A DNA stretch of 64,000 nt, taken from contig JAVXUO010001620.1 in NCBI GenBank assembly GCA_033065855.1, positions 248,001 to 312,000 of the forward strand, written 5' to 3'. Shown here one piece after another: positions 45,766 to 55,614 of this stretch (positions within the stretch are counted from its first letter, which is position 1; each line of letters begins with the position of its first letter). Source of the stretch: Escallonia rubra. Lineage: Eukaryota; Streptophyta; Magnoliopsida; Escalloniales; Escalloniaceae. Both the position numbers and the translations under genes were made by a program. The notes below the pieces were generated by a model that was not told where the DNA came from, did not search any database, and was given only the letters and a program-made list of their open reading frames with translations.

Positions 45766-48637
45766 ATGGATTTCAACCCTGGACCTCATGATACATCAAT
45801 CCTATACGATGACGATGACCACGTCGCGAGGCACGTATTTGACGGTGTCGATAGGAGTGTTTTGGAAACAATTCAAAGCACAAGTCACATCGACGAGTGG
45901 GTACTGAACGAGGAACAAATACAACTATTACACCGTCAAAATTTGACCGTGTTCACCGATTGCGGGATTTGGTCTTGGCACGACGATTGCCTTATATCCG
46001 CTCTAGTTGAACGATGGAGGGGCGAGACGAACTCATTTCACTTCCGGTTTGGTGAAATGACTATTACATTAGAGGACGTCGGATTTATACTTGGAATCCC
46101 ATGTCACGGCAGACCCATTACTTCGAGTAAAACGTCTGCATCCATAGCGAAGATGGCTATGCAGTATTTTCCGGGAATTCCGAGGGACGCTCTTACAACC
46201 AACGGCATAAAACTTAAATGGCTGAGAGAGCAGTACGGCGAGCTACCGGATGAATACACTCCTCATGATTTGGTGACGTATACGAAGGCATTCCTTTTGT
46301 ATATTACTGGATCTATATTACTTCCGACGCAAAAAAAAAACACGGTGCATCCGAAGTATATGGTGTTCTTGGAGGATCTTGAGGAGGTATACTCGTATTC
46401 GTGGGGTTCAGCTGTCCTTGCGCACCTATATCGAGCATTGCACAAAGCTACGAGAAAGGCTGCCAAGTCCATTGCCGCCTGCATCACTCTGTTACAGGTT
46501 TGAGCATTTATAGTCTTGGTTGACGTGTCAATATATTCGTGATTAATTACTAATTCCATATAATGTTTGCGTTCACAGGTTTGGTCTTACGAGAGGCTAC
46601 CCACGGGTCGTCCACAGCCCGTAGCTGATTCCGATGAGACGTGGCCTAGGGTGTGGGCCTGGGGGCCTACGACCAAACGGAGGAGACGGGTAGACCCTCA
46701 CCACCATCTAATGTTCTATCGGGGGGAACTAGATATGATGGATTCATCCCAGGTGACGTGGCAACCATATGGGAAGGTGATGCATCGGTTGGATGAGTTG
46801 TGTTGGCAACTTCCGGTGTCGTACGTGCTGGCATGTTTTGTTCGGGTGCCACTTATTCACTTCGAAGTACGTGAGTTTCAGATGCCCGATCGAGCTATGA
46901 AACAAGCTGGCTGTCTACAAGGGATACCAAAACCCGCTGTAGACATGCGGCCATACAGGAGCGGTCGAGGTCCGAATTTTGAGGTGCCTGATGCCTTAAA
47001 TTTGCTGAGCGACGAGGTGCAACAGTGGAATACTTGGCAAGAAATGTATGGTAGCCTTGTATCGCTCAAGGACGACGGCACCAGTACTGAGGAGCACATG
47101 CAGTGGTTTCTCAAGGTGACGCGCACGAGGGTGAATCGCCCTTCCCAAGTGAGGACCAAATTGTATGCGCCACGCGAGGTCTATGACCAGTTCTGGGCAT
47201 TGAGCATTGTAAGTCAACCTAGTGTTGTTTCAATATTTATTTGCGCACCTTCTCGACCATGCCTGAAATGATGACGGTGATTTTTCTATGCATGTTTTTT
47301 AGGTTGACCAGGGCACTGAGGTGTTCAAACAGCTCGAGCGGTTTGACTGGTATGTCGCGCATGCGCCTGACAGTCTCAAGAGCTCCATTGAGAGGTATAA
47401 GACTGATTCTCACAACTTTAGTGTTGTGTACCGGGGTTACCAAGGGGAGCCGTCTAGTCGCTTGCCTCCTGACGCGTACGGCTCTCAGCCCCAGAGTCAG
47501 GGCCTGGGGGAGCCGTCTAGTCGCTTGCCTCCTGACGCGTACGATTCTGTGCCCCAGAGTGTGGTGTGGGAGCTGTCAAGTCGCTTGCCTCCTGACGCGT
47601 CTTTGCCCCAGAGGGAATTCTGGGAGCCGTCTAGTCGCTTGCCTCCTGACACGTACGACTCTCAACGCCAAAGTCAGGTGACCCAAGTAGGAATCCAGGC
47701 CTCGCGTCCAAGCATCCGGTCGGATAAAGGACAAGCGACAAAGCCATTGAGGCCGAACAAGCGGGATTGGATCGACCGGCACTACTTCGGGCCTGAGCCT
47801 GTCGATTCAACAGACTTTCCTCTTGGAACATTGCTAGGTCACGCGGATGTGAGAATGTTGGCACCGGAGACATATATTTCAAATTTCGTCATGAACGCTT
47901 ATATAGATCTGCTCCAGATTAGAGAGCTACGTTATAACCAGTGCGAAGATTTGAAGCTTAACATGCATCCCACTTACTTTGTCACATTAATGGTGACCAG
48001 CATGAGGGAGTTAACAGAAGGGAGGAGGCGAGGGGCATGCAAGGGTAAGTGGAAACCATCTGGAAACGTATTAGGCCTGTTGAACGCAGACTATCAATGT
48101 CACGCTGCTCATGCGAACCTTGTCATGATACCTTGCCATCATGAAAACCACTGGTTCCTATTAGTTCTCCATCCAGCGAACAAACATGTCAACATATACG
48201 ATAGCCTAAGGGAGGACTCTCCTGGGCGGTCGCTGGCACAGATGTATAGCGAGTACATCACTGCAGTGGTTAGTTTTTATCGGTTGACCTTGGCTCATAG
48301 TATATTCTTATTGTAACATAGGCTTGATGACCTTTTTAATTGTTGGATGCAGACTACTATCTTCTCGCTAGCGTGCCGAAATTATTCGGGGGAATCCATC
48401 ACCAGGAATTCGACGGTAGAGCCTTGGACGGTCGTGATGATACAGGACCGACCAAAGCAATATAACAGTCACGATTGCGGGATTTACGTCCTCAAGTACA
48501 TGGACTACATTGCTCGCTCGGAGGTGCTCAGATATACGTCGTGGACTAGGAAGGCTGCCTTGACGTTTAGGTATAGGATAGCCTGGGAGCTGAAAAAGAA
48601 TGAAGCTAGATGCCTTCATTACCATTATCCTAACTAG
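45766..48637 (+). CDS. Plant mobile domain - Ulp1 cysteine protease fusion (870 aa, four exons)
   Basis: Exons 45766-46497, 46579-47208, 47303-48268 and 48353-48637 join in phase 0 at GT-AG borders into 870 codons with no stop. Residues about 40-430 are a plant mobile domain (DDCLISALVERWRGETNSFH, FGEMTITLEDVGFILGIPCH, VWSYERLP). Residues about 503-580 are four copies of an EPSSRLPPDAY repeat. Residues about 620-860 form a C48 (Ulp1/SENP) peptidase: NHW with His737, IYDS with Asp754, and QYNSHDCG with Gln812 and Cys818, the full catalytic set. Ulp1 enzymes cleave SUMO from its precursor or targets; the real substrate here is unknown. The start at 45766 follows a possible acceptor (TTCTTACAG), so an upstream non-coding exon is likely. 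It is the only gene in the long-inverted-repeat element. Confidence 0.88.
47447..47680 (+). repeat. Coding minisatellite, four units of 54-63 bp
   Basis: Units start GAGCCGTCTAGTCGCTTGCC at 47447, 47510, 47570 (with GAGCTGTCAAG) and 47624. Spacings of 63, 60 and 54 keep the frame. They encode the linker between mobile domain and protease. Confidence 0.9.
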
Positions 48638-49400
48638 CGTGACTAAGGTGCAATGAGAAAAGAACCCCTTAAACAAAATGTACATGTATTTTCGTAAGCT
48701 ATGAATTTGGCGATAAAGTGTGCGCGAATATGCCTTTTATAGGAAAACCAAATATATTATTTGTCTCCATTTTCGCCGAAATTCTTACGAATGGGCTAAC
48801 TAGCGTGCCTGAGGTGCAATGAGCGAAAAAAAAGTGACAAAAAAAATTACAAGATTTTTCGGAAGTTATGAATTGGGCCCTAAAGTGTGCCCGAATAGGC
48901 CCTTCATAGGAAAACCCAAAAAATAACGTGTCTCGTTTTTCGCCGAAATTCTTACGAATGGGCTAACTAGTGTGCCTGAGGTGCAATGAGCGAAAAAAAG
49001 TGACAAAAAAAATTACAAGATTTTTCGGAAGCTATGAATTGGGCCCTAAAGTGTGCCCCGAATAGGCCCTTCATAGGAAAACCCAAAAAATAACGTGTCT
49101 CGTTTTTCGCCGAAATTCTTACGAATGGGCTAACTAGCGTGCCTGAGGTGCAATGAGCGAAAAAAAAAGTGACAAAAAAAATTACAAAATTTTTCGAAAG
49201 CTATGAATTCGGCCCTAAAGTGTACCCGAATAGGCCCTTCATAGGAAAACCCAAAAAATAACGTGTCTCATTTTTCCCCGAAATTCTTACGAATGAGCTA
49301 ACTAGCGTGCCTGAGGTGCAATGAACCAAAAAATTTACAAGATTTTTCGGAAGCTATGAATTGGGCGCTAAAGTGTGCGCGAATAGGCCCTTCCAAAAAT
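48630..49400 (+). repeat. Minisatellite of about 167 bp, 4.6 copies, starting at the gene's stop codon
   Basis: Units begin CTAACTAGCGTG at 48630, 48796, 48963 (CTAACTAGTGTG), 49130 and 49298, spaced 166-168 bp. Each has GAGGTGCAATGAG, AAGTTATGAATT or AAGCTATGAATT, TAGGCCCTTCATAGG and CGAAATTCTTACGAATG. The first unit is the most diverged and includes the TAG stop of the PMD-Ulp1 gene, so the repeat arose from its 3' end. Confidence 0.92.
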
Positions 49401-49453
49401 ATAATTCTCAACAAGTCATAGAATTAAATAAAAGAAGAATAAAAATTATTTGC

Positions 49454-51275
49454 AGTGTAATTGTTGGAAAATTTGTATAATGTAAAATTACCAAAATAGC
49501 CTCCGATGAGCGGCAAATTACCGAAATGCCCCCGGGGGTTCATTATCACCCTAACGCCCCAAATCAGCTTCGAAACAACCTTTCAGGTGCTTTACTTACA
49601 TTTCTGGACTAAGCAGTCATTTGAAAAACAACCTTTCAGGGGTTCATTATCTCTTGTTTGTACTTTGGCAAAATCTAGCTCTAGCTATTTTTTATAAATT
49701 CGTGAAAAACTGTCTAATTAAGTTTTCACCTTTAGCGACATTTAATCCCCGCGAATCGGCTTCAAATCAGCCTTTCAGGTGCTGTGCTTACATTTATGGA
49801 CTGAGAAGTCCTTCGAAAAACTTGACACCGTAAAATTACCAAAATACCCCTCTCGGGGTGACAAATTACCAAAATGCCCCTGGCATCAGGAAAAATCTCA
49901 AAATTGCTTTAAAATGTTATTTTAAGCTTCCTGAGTTCATTCTTGATCTAAAAAGTATTTTACGGATTTTTCGCCCAAAAATCCCGAACCGGTGTCCGGA
50001 TCGAGCGCTTAAAAGCCCGTTCGGCAAAAAAATTGGTAACGGCTTCGGAATGGCCCGAATTCCTGGGAAATGGAACTTCCCAACATCCTAGGGTTCTCAA
50101 AAAAGTTTCGCGCGAAATCGCGCTAGCTTGATATTTTAAATTACACTGCGAAGTTACAAGATTGCGCGTATCAGTTAACCCGTTTCCAGAGTTTGGAAAA
50201 ATCTGAAATTTTTACCTGATACGGATATTTTAGAAATAACTAGGGTCTCTTGTTTGCACTTTGGCAAAATCTAGCTCTAGCTATTTTTTATAAATTCGTG
50301 AAAAACTGTCTAATTAAGTTTTCACCTTTAGCGACATTTAATCCCCGCGAATCGGCTTCAAATCAGCCTTTCAGGTGCTGTGCTTACATTTATGGACTGA
50401 GAAGTCCTTCGAAAAACTTGACACCGTAAAATTACCAAAATACCCCTCTCGGGGTGACAAATTACCAAAATGCCCCTGGCATCAGGAAAAATCTCAAAAT
50501 TGCTTTTAAATGTTATTTTAAGCTTCCTGAGTTCATTCTTGATCTAAAAAGTATTTTACGGATTTTTCGCCCAAAAATCCCGAACCGGTGTCCGGATCGA
50601 GCGCTTAAAAGCCCGTTCGGCAAAAAAATTCGTAACGGCTTCGGAATGGCCCGAATTCCTGGGAAATGGAACTTCCCAACATCCTAGGGTTCTCAAAAAA
50701 GTTTCGCGCGAAATCGCGTTAGCTTGATATTTTAAATTACACTGCAAAGTTACAAGGTTGCGCGTATCAGTTTACCCGTCTCCAGTATTTGGAAAAATCT
50801 GAAATTTTTACCTGATACAGATCTTTTAAAAATAACTAGGGTCTCTTTTTTGCACTTTGGGAAAATCTAGCTCTAGATATTTTTTATAAATTCGTGAAAA
50901 ACTGTCTAATTAAGTGACAAATAAATAAAGAAAGGAGGGGTGGGGGCCAAGGGGGGGGGGGGGGGGAGGAAGGTTGACCGGAGGAGGGGTGGGGGCCATG
51001 AGGCCGTGATTGTTGACCGGGGGGAGAAGGGGGAGAAAAAAAAGGACAAAAAAAGGACAAAAAAAGGACAAACCCAATCGCAAGACTTTCTTGGGATTGG
51101 GATTTTTGCCCTAAAAATTCCAATCGCAAGACTTTCTTGCGATTGGAATTTTTTTCAATAATTCCAATCGCAAGAAAGTCTTGCGATTGGGTTTTTCCTT
51201 TTTGGGCCAATCGCATGACTGAGCAGCGATTGGGTGGGAAATTTTTTTTTTCCCACCGGTCGATGTGTATCGAAC

Positions 51276-51278
<3 letters not shown>
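49454..51278 (-). repeat. Right terminal inverted repeat and extra tandem copies
   Basis: Full 596-bp units occupy 50318-50913 and 49722-50317, with a degenerate partial unit before 49722. The outer part mirrors the left end, with palindromes at 51075-51099, 51121-51145 and 51165-51189 (the first has one mismatch). This end has more unit copies than the left, so the two arms have changed copy number independently. Confidence 0.87.

Positions 51279-51331
<53 letters not shown>
51279..51331. repeat. TA microsatellite, right flank of the 7-kb element
   Basis: About 26 TA units directly follow the CGAACCCC end of the element. With the run at 44214-44234 they suggest insertion into a TA microsatellite. 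Confidence 0.92.
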
Positions 51332-51333
<2 letters not shown>

Positions 51334-51586
51334 AGAACGAAATGCAAGTTCCAATTGTCACGCTAATTAGGAAAAAATACTAGAATTATACATTACATCT
51401 CCATTATACATAAACGGTTACAAAATCAGTAACCCGCTCACAAATTTATGAGGATTGAACAACAAAGAAAATGAAAGGAGGAAAAGACATCTAATTAAGA
51501 TAAAGAATTTCCAATTATCCCAAACTGACGATACTGATTTGGAAGACTGTTTAAATGGTGTTGTTTTTTTGGTACAAGAGACGTAC

Positions 51587-51643
51587 CCATTATTGTCAAG
51601 GTCAAACATTTTGAGTGCCACTGAAAAGCTTGATTCCGGGATG
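51587..51643 (-). pseudogene. MICU: MICU-like exon piece 4 (start of EF-hand 1)
   Basis: Reads SIPESSFSVALKMFDLDNNG and then GG/GTACGT, a good donor at the usual NNG/E junction of plant MICU. The following exon, with EIDKNEF, is 29.4 kb away at 22001-22213. Upstream (minus sense) the coding sequence is cut at AGC by a MITE starting about 51646, so the exon has lost its beginning. Confidence 0.75.
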
Positions 51644-51645
51644 CT

Positions 51646-52490
51646 TCAAATGTGTTTGGAATCATGAAATTGATGGAATTTCATTTCAAATACTTAAATT
51701 TTATTGTTTGGAACAACTAAAAAAAGAACTGGAATTGGATTTTATGGGATTTGACTGGATTTGTTTCTATAGTGTGAAATTCGATGAAAAATGGTTAGAT
51801 TTCATGAAATTTGGATTTACTTGAACTAAAAGTAATTATTTTTCCATCTTACCCTGCATCTCTCAAACAAAGAACCCACCACCATTGTCTTCACTGCTGC
51901 TACCGCCACACCACATTTACTACCACCATCGGCATCACTACTGTTACCCCCACTGCCACCACCACCACCGCCACAGCCATTACCGCCACCACCACCGCCA
52001 CCATTACTGCCACCAACACCCCCGCCATCGCCGTGCCCCGCCGCTGCCGCCACCAATACTATCAGCACCATTACCATTATCGCCACACCACTTTTACTAC
52101 CATAATTGGCACCACCACTGCCATCACCACCACCACCATTGCCACAACCGCCGATTCCACCACGGCAACCGCCACACCACTTTTACTACCACCGACTGTA
52201 TCACTACTGCCACCACCACCATTACTATCATCACCACTACTACTGCCAAAATGGTGGCACTAGCACACTTGAAATCACTTACCGTATTCATCATAAGTCA
52301 AGGATATAATTGTCCAAAATTTTATTATCTTTCCATTTTCTTTGTTCTCCAAATACGTAATAGGAATTATGTGGTTTGAATTCCCTTCCCTTCCAAACAA
52401 AAAAAGGTGAATTGAATTCTAAATCCAATTCTGAATTTGAAATTCAAATCCTAAAAGAATTGATTCCAAACAAACAGACTCTTAGTAACG
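51646..52490. mobile_element. MITE-like element with TTTGGAATCA ends and a CCA-rich core
   Basis: GTGTTTGGAATCATGAAATTG near 51652 is mirrored by CAATTCTTTTAGGA next to GTTTGGAATC (reverse complement) near 52470-52483; both sides have AATTTCA/TGAAATT words. The core (about 51880-52255) is a long run of CCA, CAC and ATT triplets that gives meaningless His- and Thr-rich frames. It abuts MICU-like piece 4. A target duplication was not resolved. Confidence 0.55.
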
Positions 52491-52629
52491 TAACAAAAAA
52501 GATGTACCTGTTACAACAAAAACAATACTAAAGAGATTAAACATCAGCTAACAATAACTTGGCGTATTCCGCTTGAACCTTTGGTCCCAAAGGGGTTTTG
52601 TAGATAACATAAATAAAAGCTCCTGGTCA

Positions 52630-52735
52630 AGAAATTGCAAGGAATGTTAAGCAGACGAAGTAGCACGCACTCTGCAAATGATATTAGTCCATCATTGTTA
52701 GTATCAAAAATCATGAAGAACTTTGAAGGAGCACA
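52630..52735 (-). pseudogene. MICU: MICU-like exon piece 3
   Basis: Reads CAPSKFFMIFDTNNDGLISF then AECVLLRLLNIP. This matches the CAPSEFFMLFD..NDGLISF segment of plant MICU, but the following part departs from the family (EYIFFVTLLSIPESSF expected). It is only 7 bases from piece 2 and in another frame; the stretch of about 28 residues that normally lies between them (the VFPPSES region) and its intron are deleted. Confidence 0.7.
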
Positions 52736-52742
52736 GCATAAC

Positions 52743-52814
52743 CCTCATCAAGTCTGCTGGTGTCATAAATATCTCTCCAGTGGGGGATTTAAAGGAGGCA
52801 AAGTACTCGAACAA
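52743..52814 (-). pseudogene. MICU: MICU-like exon piece 2
   Basis: The acceptor TTGGTCCTACAG is followed by 24 codons, FEYFASFKSPTGEIFMTPAD then LMR, and a GT. The segment matches the conserved region just before the first EF-hand block of MICU proteins. Its 3' junction is fused to piece 3 by deletion. Confidence 0.78.
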
Positions 52815-53445
52815 CTGTAGGACCAAAAAAAAAAAAAGACCACTGCAATTTTACAAATCAAATAATATGACTAGAGAAGTGCAGGTGTATTGCTATCTAT
52901 CAAATTGACATCTTGAACTATGCTTCACGTTAAGCCCAGGAGTTCAAAATTGTTCATTCAATATGTTCCCGATTGACGGTATCTTGTTGATTAGGAACCT
53001 CTTCAAACAGTATTATCCATAAGATCCCCAAAGAAAAAACGAAGATTTATATTGAAGTAAATATGGCCCATTAACTCTACAAGCTCCTACTCTTTTTTCT
53101 CTCTTACCGGTTTATATATTTGACACCCACAGAAACATCAAGGACGATAAAATATTTGGAAAAACAAAAAATATTCCAAGACAAGAGTGTGATGTGTGTG
53201 TGTTTGCGCTTGAGTCTCCGTGCAGGTAATGATATAGTTCAGTGGTGATGATACTCTCAAGAGCTCTTCTTCATATGACAAATTAGTTTTGTGCTGCATT
53301 AGTACTGCTTTTGGACTGAGGTTTGAACTGTAAAGCAAATTATCAGTGCCACTGAAAATCCAAGGCATATTGCATCAGCATGAAGGATTTGTTTATGCGT
53401 GCATTAAAGCTAGTTATGCACAAACCAGAATCACTAGTGGCATAC

Positions 53446-53490
53446 CTTTTCAGAGGACTTTGCGTTCTTATGCGTTTCTCATAAATTTTT
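53446..53490 (-). pseudogene. MICU: MICU-like exon piece 1
   Basis: Reads YEKRIRTQSP and, one frame later, EK before the donor GTATGCC. Plant MICU has YEKRIR..SPPEK here, so one base of the second Pro codon is missing (CCTCTGAAAAG). The exon's 5' part could not be defined, and no N-terminal exons were found up to 64000. Confidence 0.6.
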
Positions 53491-53641
53491 TTTTGGTTTA
53501 GAAGAAAAATATTATACATAATAAACCGTCCCGGTCATACAAAAGGTTGTAACATATATAACAGACATTGAACATAAAAAGTTAGGAGCTAGACATTGTC
53601 CATTATACATTCATATATCGAAAAGTATATAATCCATTGTC

Positions 53642-54061
53642 TCATGTCATAGAGATTTCCGATCTAGCCTTGCAAGCAAAAGTGGCAAGTCCGACAGCTT
53701 CTTGAAGTAGTCGTTTGCTCCCTAATATTACCCGACAGTGATGAAAATAGGTACTGATTTTGCAAATATTATAAAAAATAGGGGCATCAATGGCACTAAT
53801 CGCCTCCGTTCCCGATATCTGGGCAATTAAACGATCAGAATTAGTATATAAGACAATATGGGCCAGATGATTTTGTTTTGCCCATTTCAAAGTATTTAAA
53901 ACAGCAAGAGCTTGTGAAGTAAAAGGGTCTTGAGAGTAATATGTGCATGCAAAGGAACCCCATTTGTGTCCTAACGGCTTTGAAATGCAGATCTTTGCCT
54001 GTGGTGTTGAAAATGAGATCCTGTTAACACGAAACATATTTGTCAACCATGACACGAGCAC
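53642..54061 (-). pseudogene. RNase H-like fragment, probably a LINE remnant
   Basis: The open frame contains WGSFACTYYSQDPFTSQALA, VLNTLKWAKQNHLAHIVLYT and NSDRLIAQIS, the layout of the plant RVT_3 RNase H domain (an acidic residue after a strand, the AEALAL-like helix, and SD near the end of a strand). The first catalytic acidic positions are not clear. It has no recognisable neighbours of a LINE, poly(A) or ends, so a host RNase H-like gene piece is the alternative. Confidence 0.5.
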
Positions 54062-54305
54062 ATATTATCATGAAAATTGTACGAGGCTATAGGTTTGTAA
54101 AATGATGATTGGAACGCGTTTCTCATACTTGAAGAATACCTTTCTCCTATTATCGTCTGAGATAGAATACAAGACTGGTAAGTCTAAACTTCTGCCTGAT
54201 CTGAATAGAACGCATCGTTTCTTGATAGGCATTTAAATGAAGTTAAACATGTAAAATGCACCAACAAAAATAAGCTTCAGTCATTCTCATCATCGGTATT
54301 GGTCC

Positions 54306-54967
54306 TGTTGGAACAAATGCACGCAAAAATTCAAAAATAACAAACAATAATACCCAAATTAGTATAATAAAAGAACCGAGGCTTAGAGGCGGGTAAACGT
54401 TTCTTGAAGATAGTTGAAGCCTCTTCCACGTGCAAACGGAAGACTCACTTGGCAGCTCTATCTTCGGGATTCAACCAAGCCCAGATTCACTGTTCATCCA
54501 AGAGAGTTGCACTTCTCTACAATGGATCGTGTAGTCACCTCCGATCGATCAAGCATAACTTTGAAACAAGTTTTTAGTTCAAGTATTTTCTTTTCTCTCA
54601 AGTGAAGATGGTATCTCTTCTCTTGTCTCATATTCAACTTCCAACCGTTTACCCCTTTATATAGTGGTAGAAGAATGTATGTTCTTTGAACCTTATCAAG
54701 TTCTTTGAACCATACTAATTCAAGATTCATCATTGAATCTTAAAAAATACAATGAACTAAAAGATATGTTAATCTTATCTAAGGAGTATACATGAACCCA
54801 AGTTCATGAATCTTCACATTCATTTACAAAAATAATGTTCAAAGAATAAAACCATTTGAAAACTAGTAATTCTTAAGTTCATGTATAAATCTTGAAAAAC
54901 TAAAGTTCAATGAACTTTATTTTATTTTTCATATATAAATAGCCAAATTTGAAACACATTTCCAACA
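54306..54967 (-). repeat. Copia 3' LTR
   Basis: Runs from TGTTGGAACAAATGC to ACATTTCCAACA and pairs with 61166-61828. Small frames inside are duplicated in both LTRs and are not genes. Confidence 0.93.
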
Positions 54968-55614
54968 AACCCTCACTTGTTTCAAATTTTAAAAGATATA
55001 CTTGATCGGCACAGTCATGTACATCAGCAAATGGTACCTTTGGGTTTGAACCATTGCCTAGTGAAGTATTCCTTGATTCATCTAGGAACTTAATGGACAA
55101 AGCCTTGAATTAAGAACCATGTTATCAAATTAGAAATAAATCACATACACTTATGTTTCGGAGATGAAGTACTAAAGCCCGACACATTATGGCCATGTGT
55201 CTTGATCCCAACACTCTGAGTGCTCTAAGGATTATAAAGCCTTAATAATCCTATAAGAAGCGGCCACACTTCCACACCCAGATCGGTGAACCCATCAAGG
55301 GTGACCTTGTACACCCAACACAAAGTTTATGGATTCATTAAGAGAACTAAGTCTCAACCTCCATTTAAACAAGGTCATTCGGTGAATCTATCAAGAGCTA
55401 TCCTGCTAGCCCCAACCAAAACCCACTGGTCTATAGATTCATTAAGAGATATAATCTCAACCTCTATCTCATGCAGGAACATGCACATACATCATAGGGA
55501 GGGCAGAATGAAAATTCATTTCATTGTGTGCATCACTAGTTGTCACATTACTCGTTTTTCCCATTCAAAACCCAGGATAAAAATCAACTAGGTTGGGTAT
55601 TCATAATGTACAAC

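Larger units (their letters stand above)
44235..51278 (+). mobile_element. 7,044-bp foldback/Mutator-like element with PMD-Ulp1 cargo gene
   Basis: The two ends are GGGGTTCGATACACATCGAC and its exact reverse complement, each flanked by TA repeat. Inverted repeats of about 1.3 kb (44235-45531 and about 49965-51278) enclose one spliced gene (45766-48637) and a 167-bp minisatellite (48630-49400). The inverted repeats contain three 25-nt palindromes each and a 596-bp unit in tandem. Any target duplication is hidden in the TA repeat. No transposase was found in any frame. Long composite ends recall foldback elements (FARE in Arabidopsis), and an Ulp1-like cargo recalls the Kaonashi group of Mutator-like elements; the assignment is an inference. 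Confidence 0.85.

Noticed and set aside
51811..52379. Long His/Thr/Pro-rich frames on the plus strand and Gly-rich on the minus
   Set aside because: Triplet low-complexity DNA (CCA/ATT/CAC) inside a MITE-like element; no domain.
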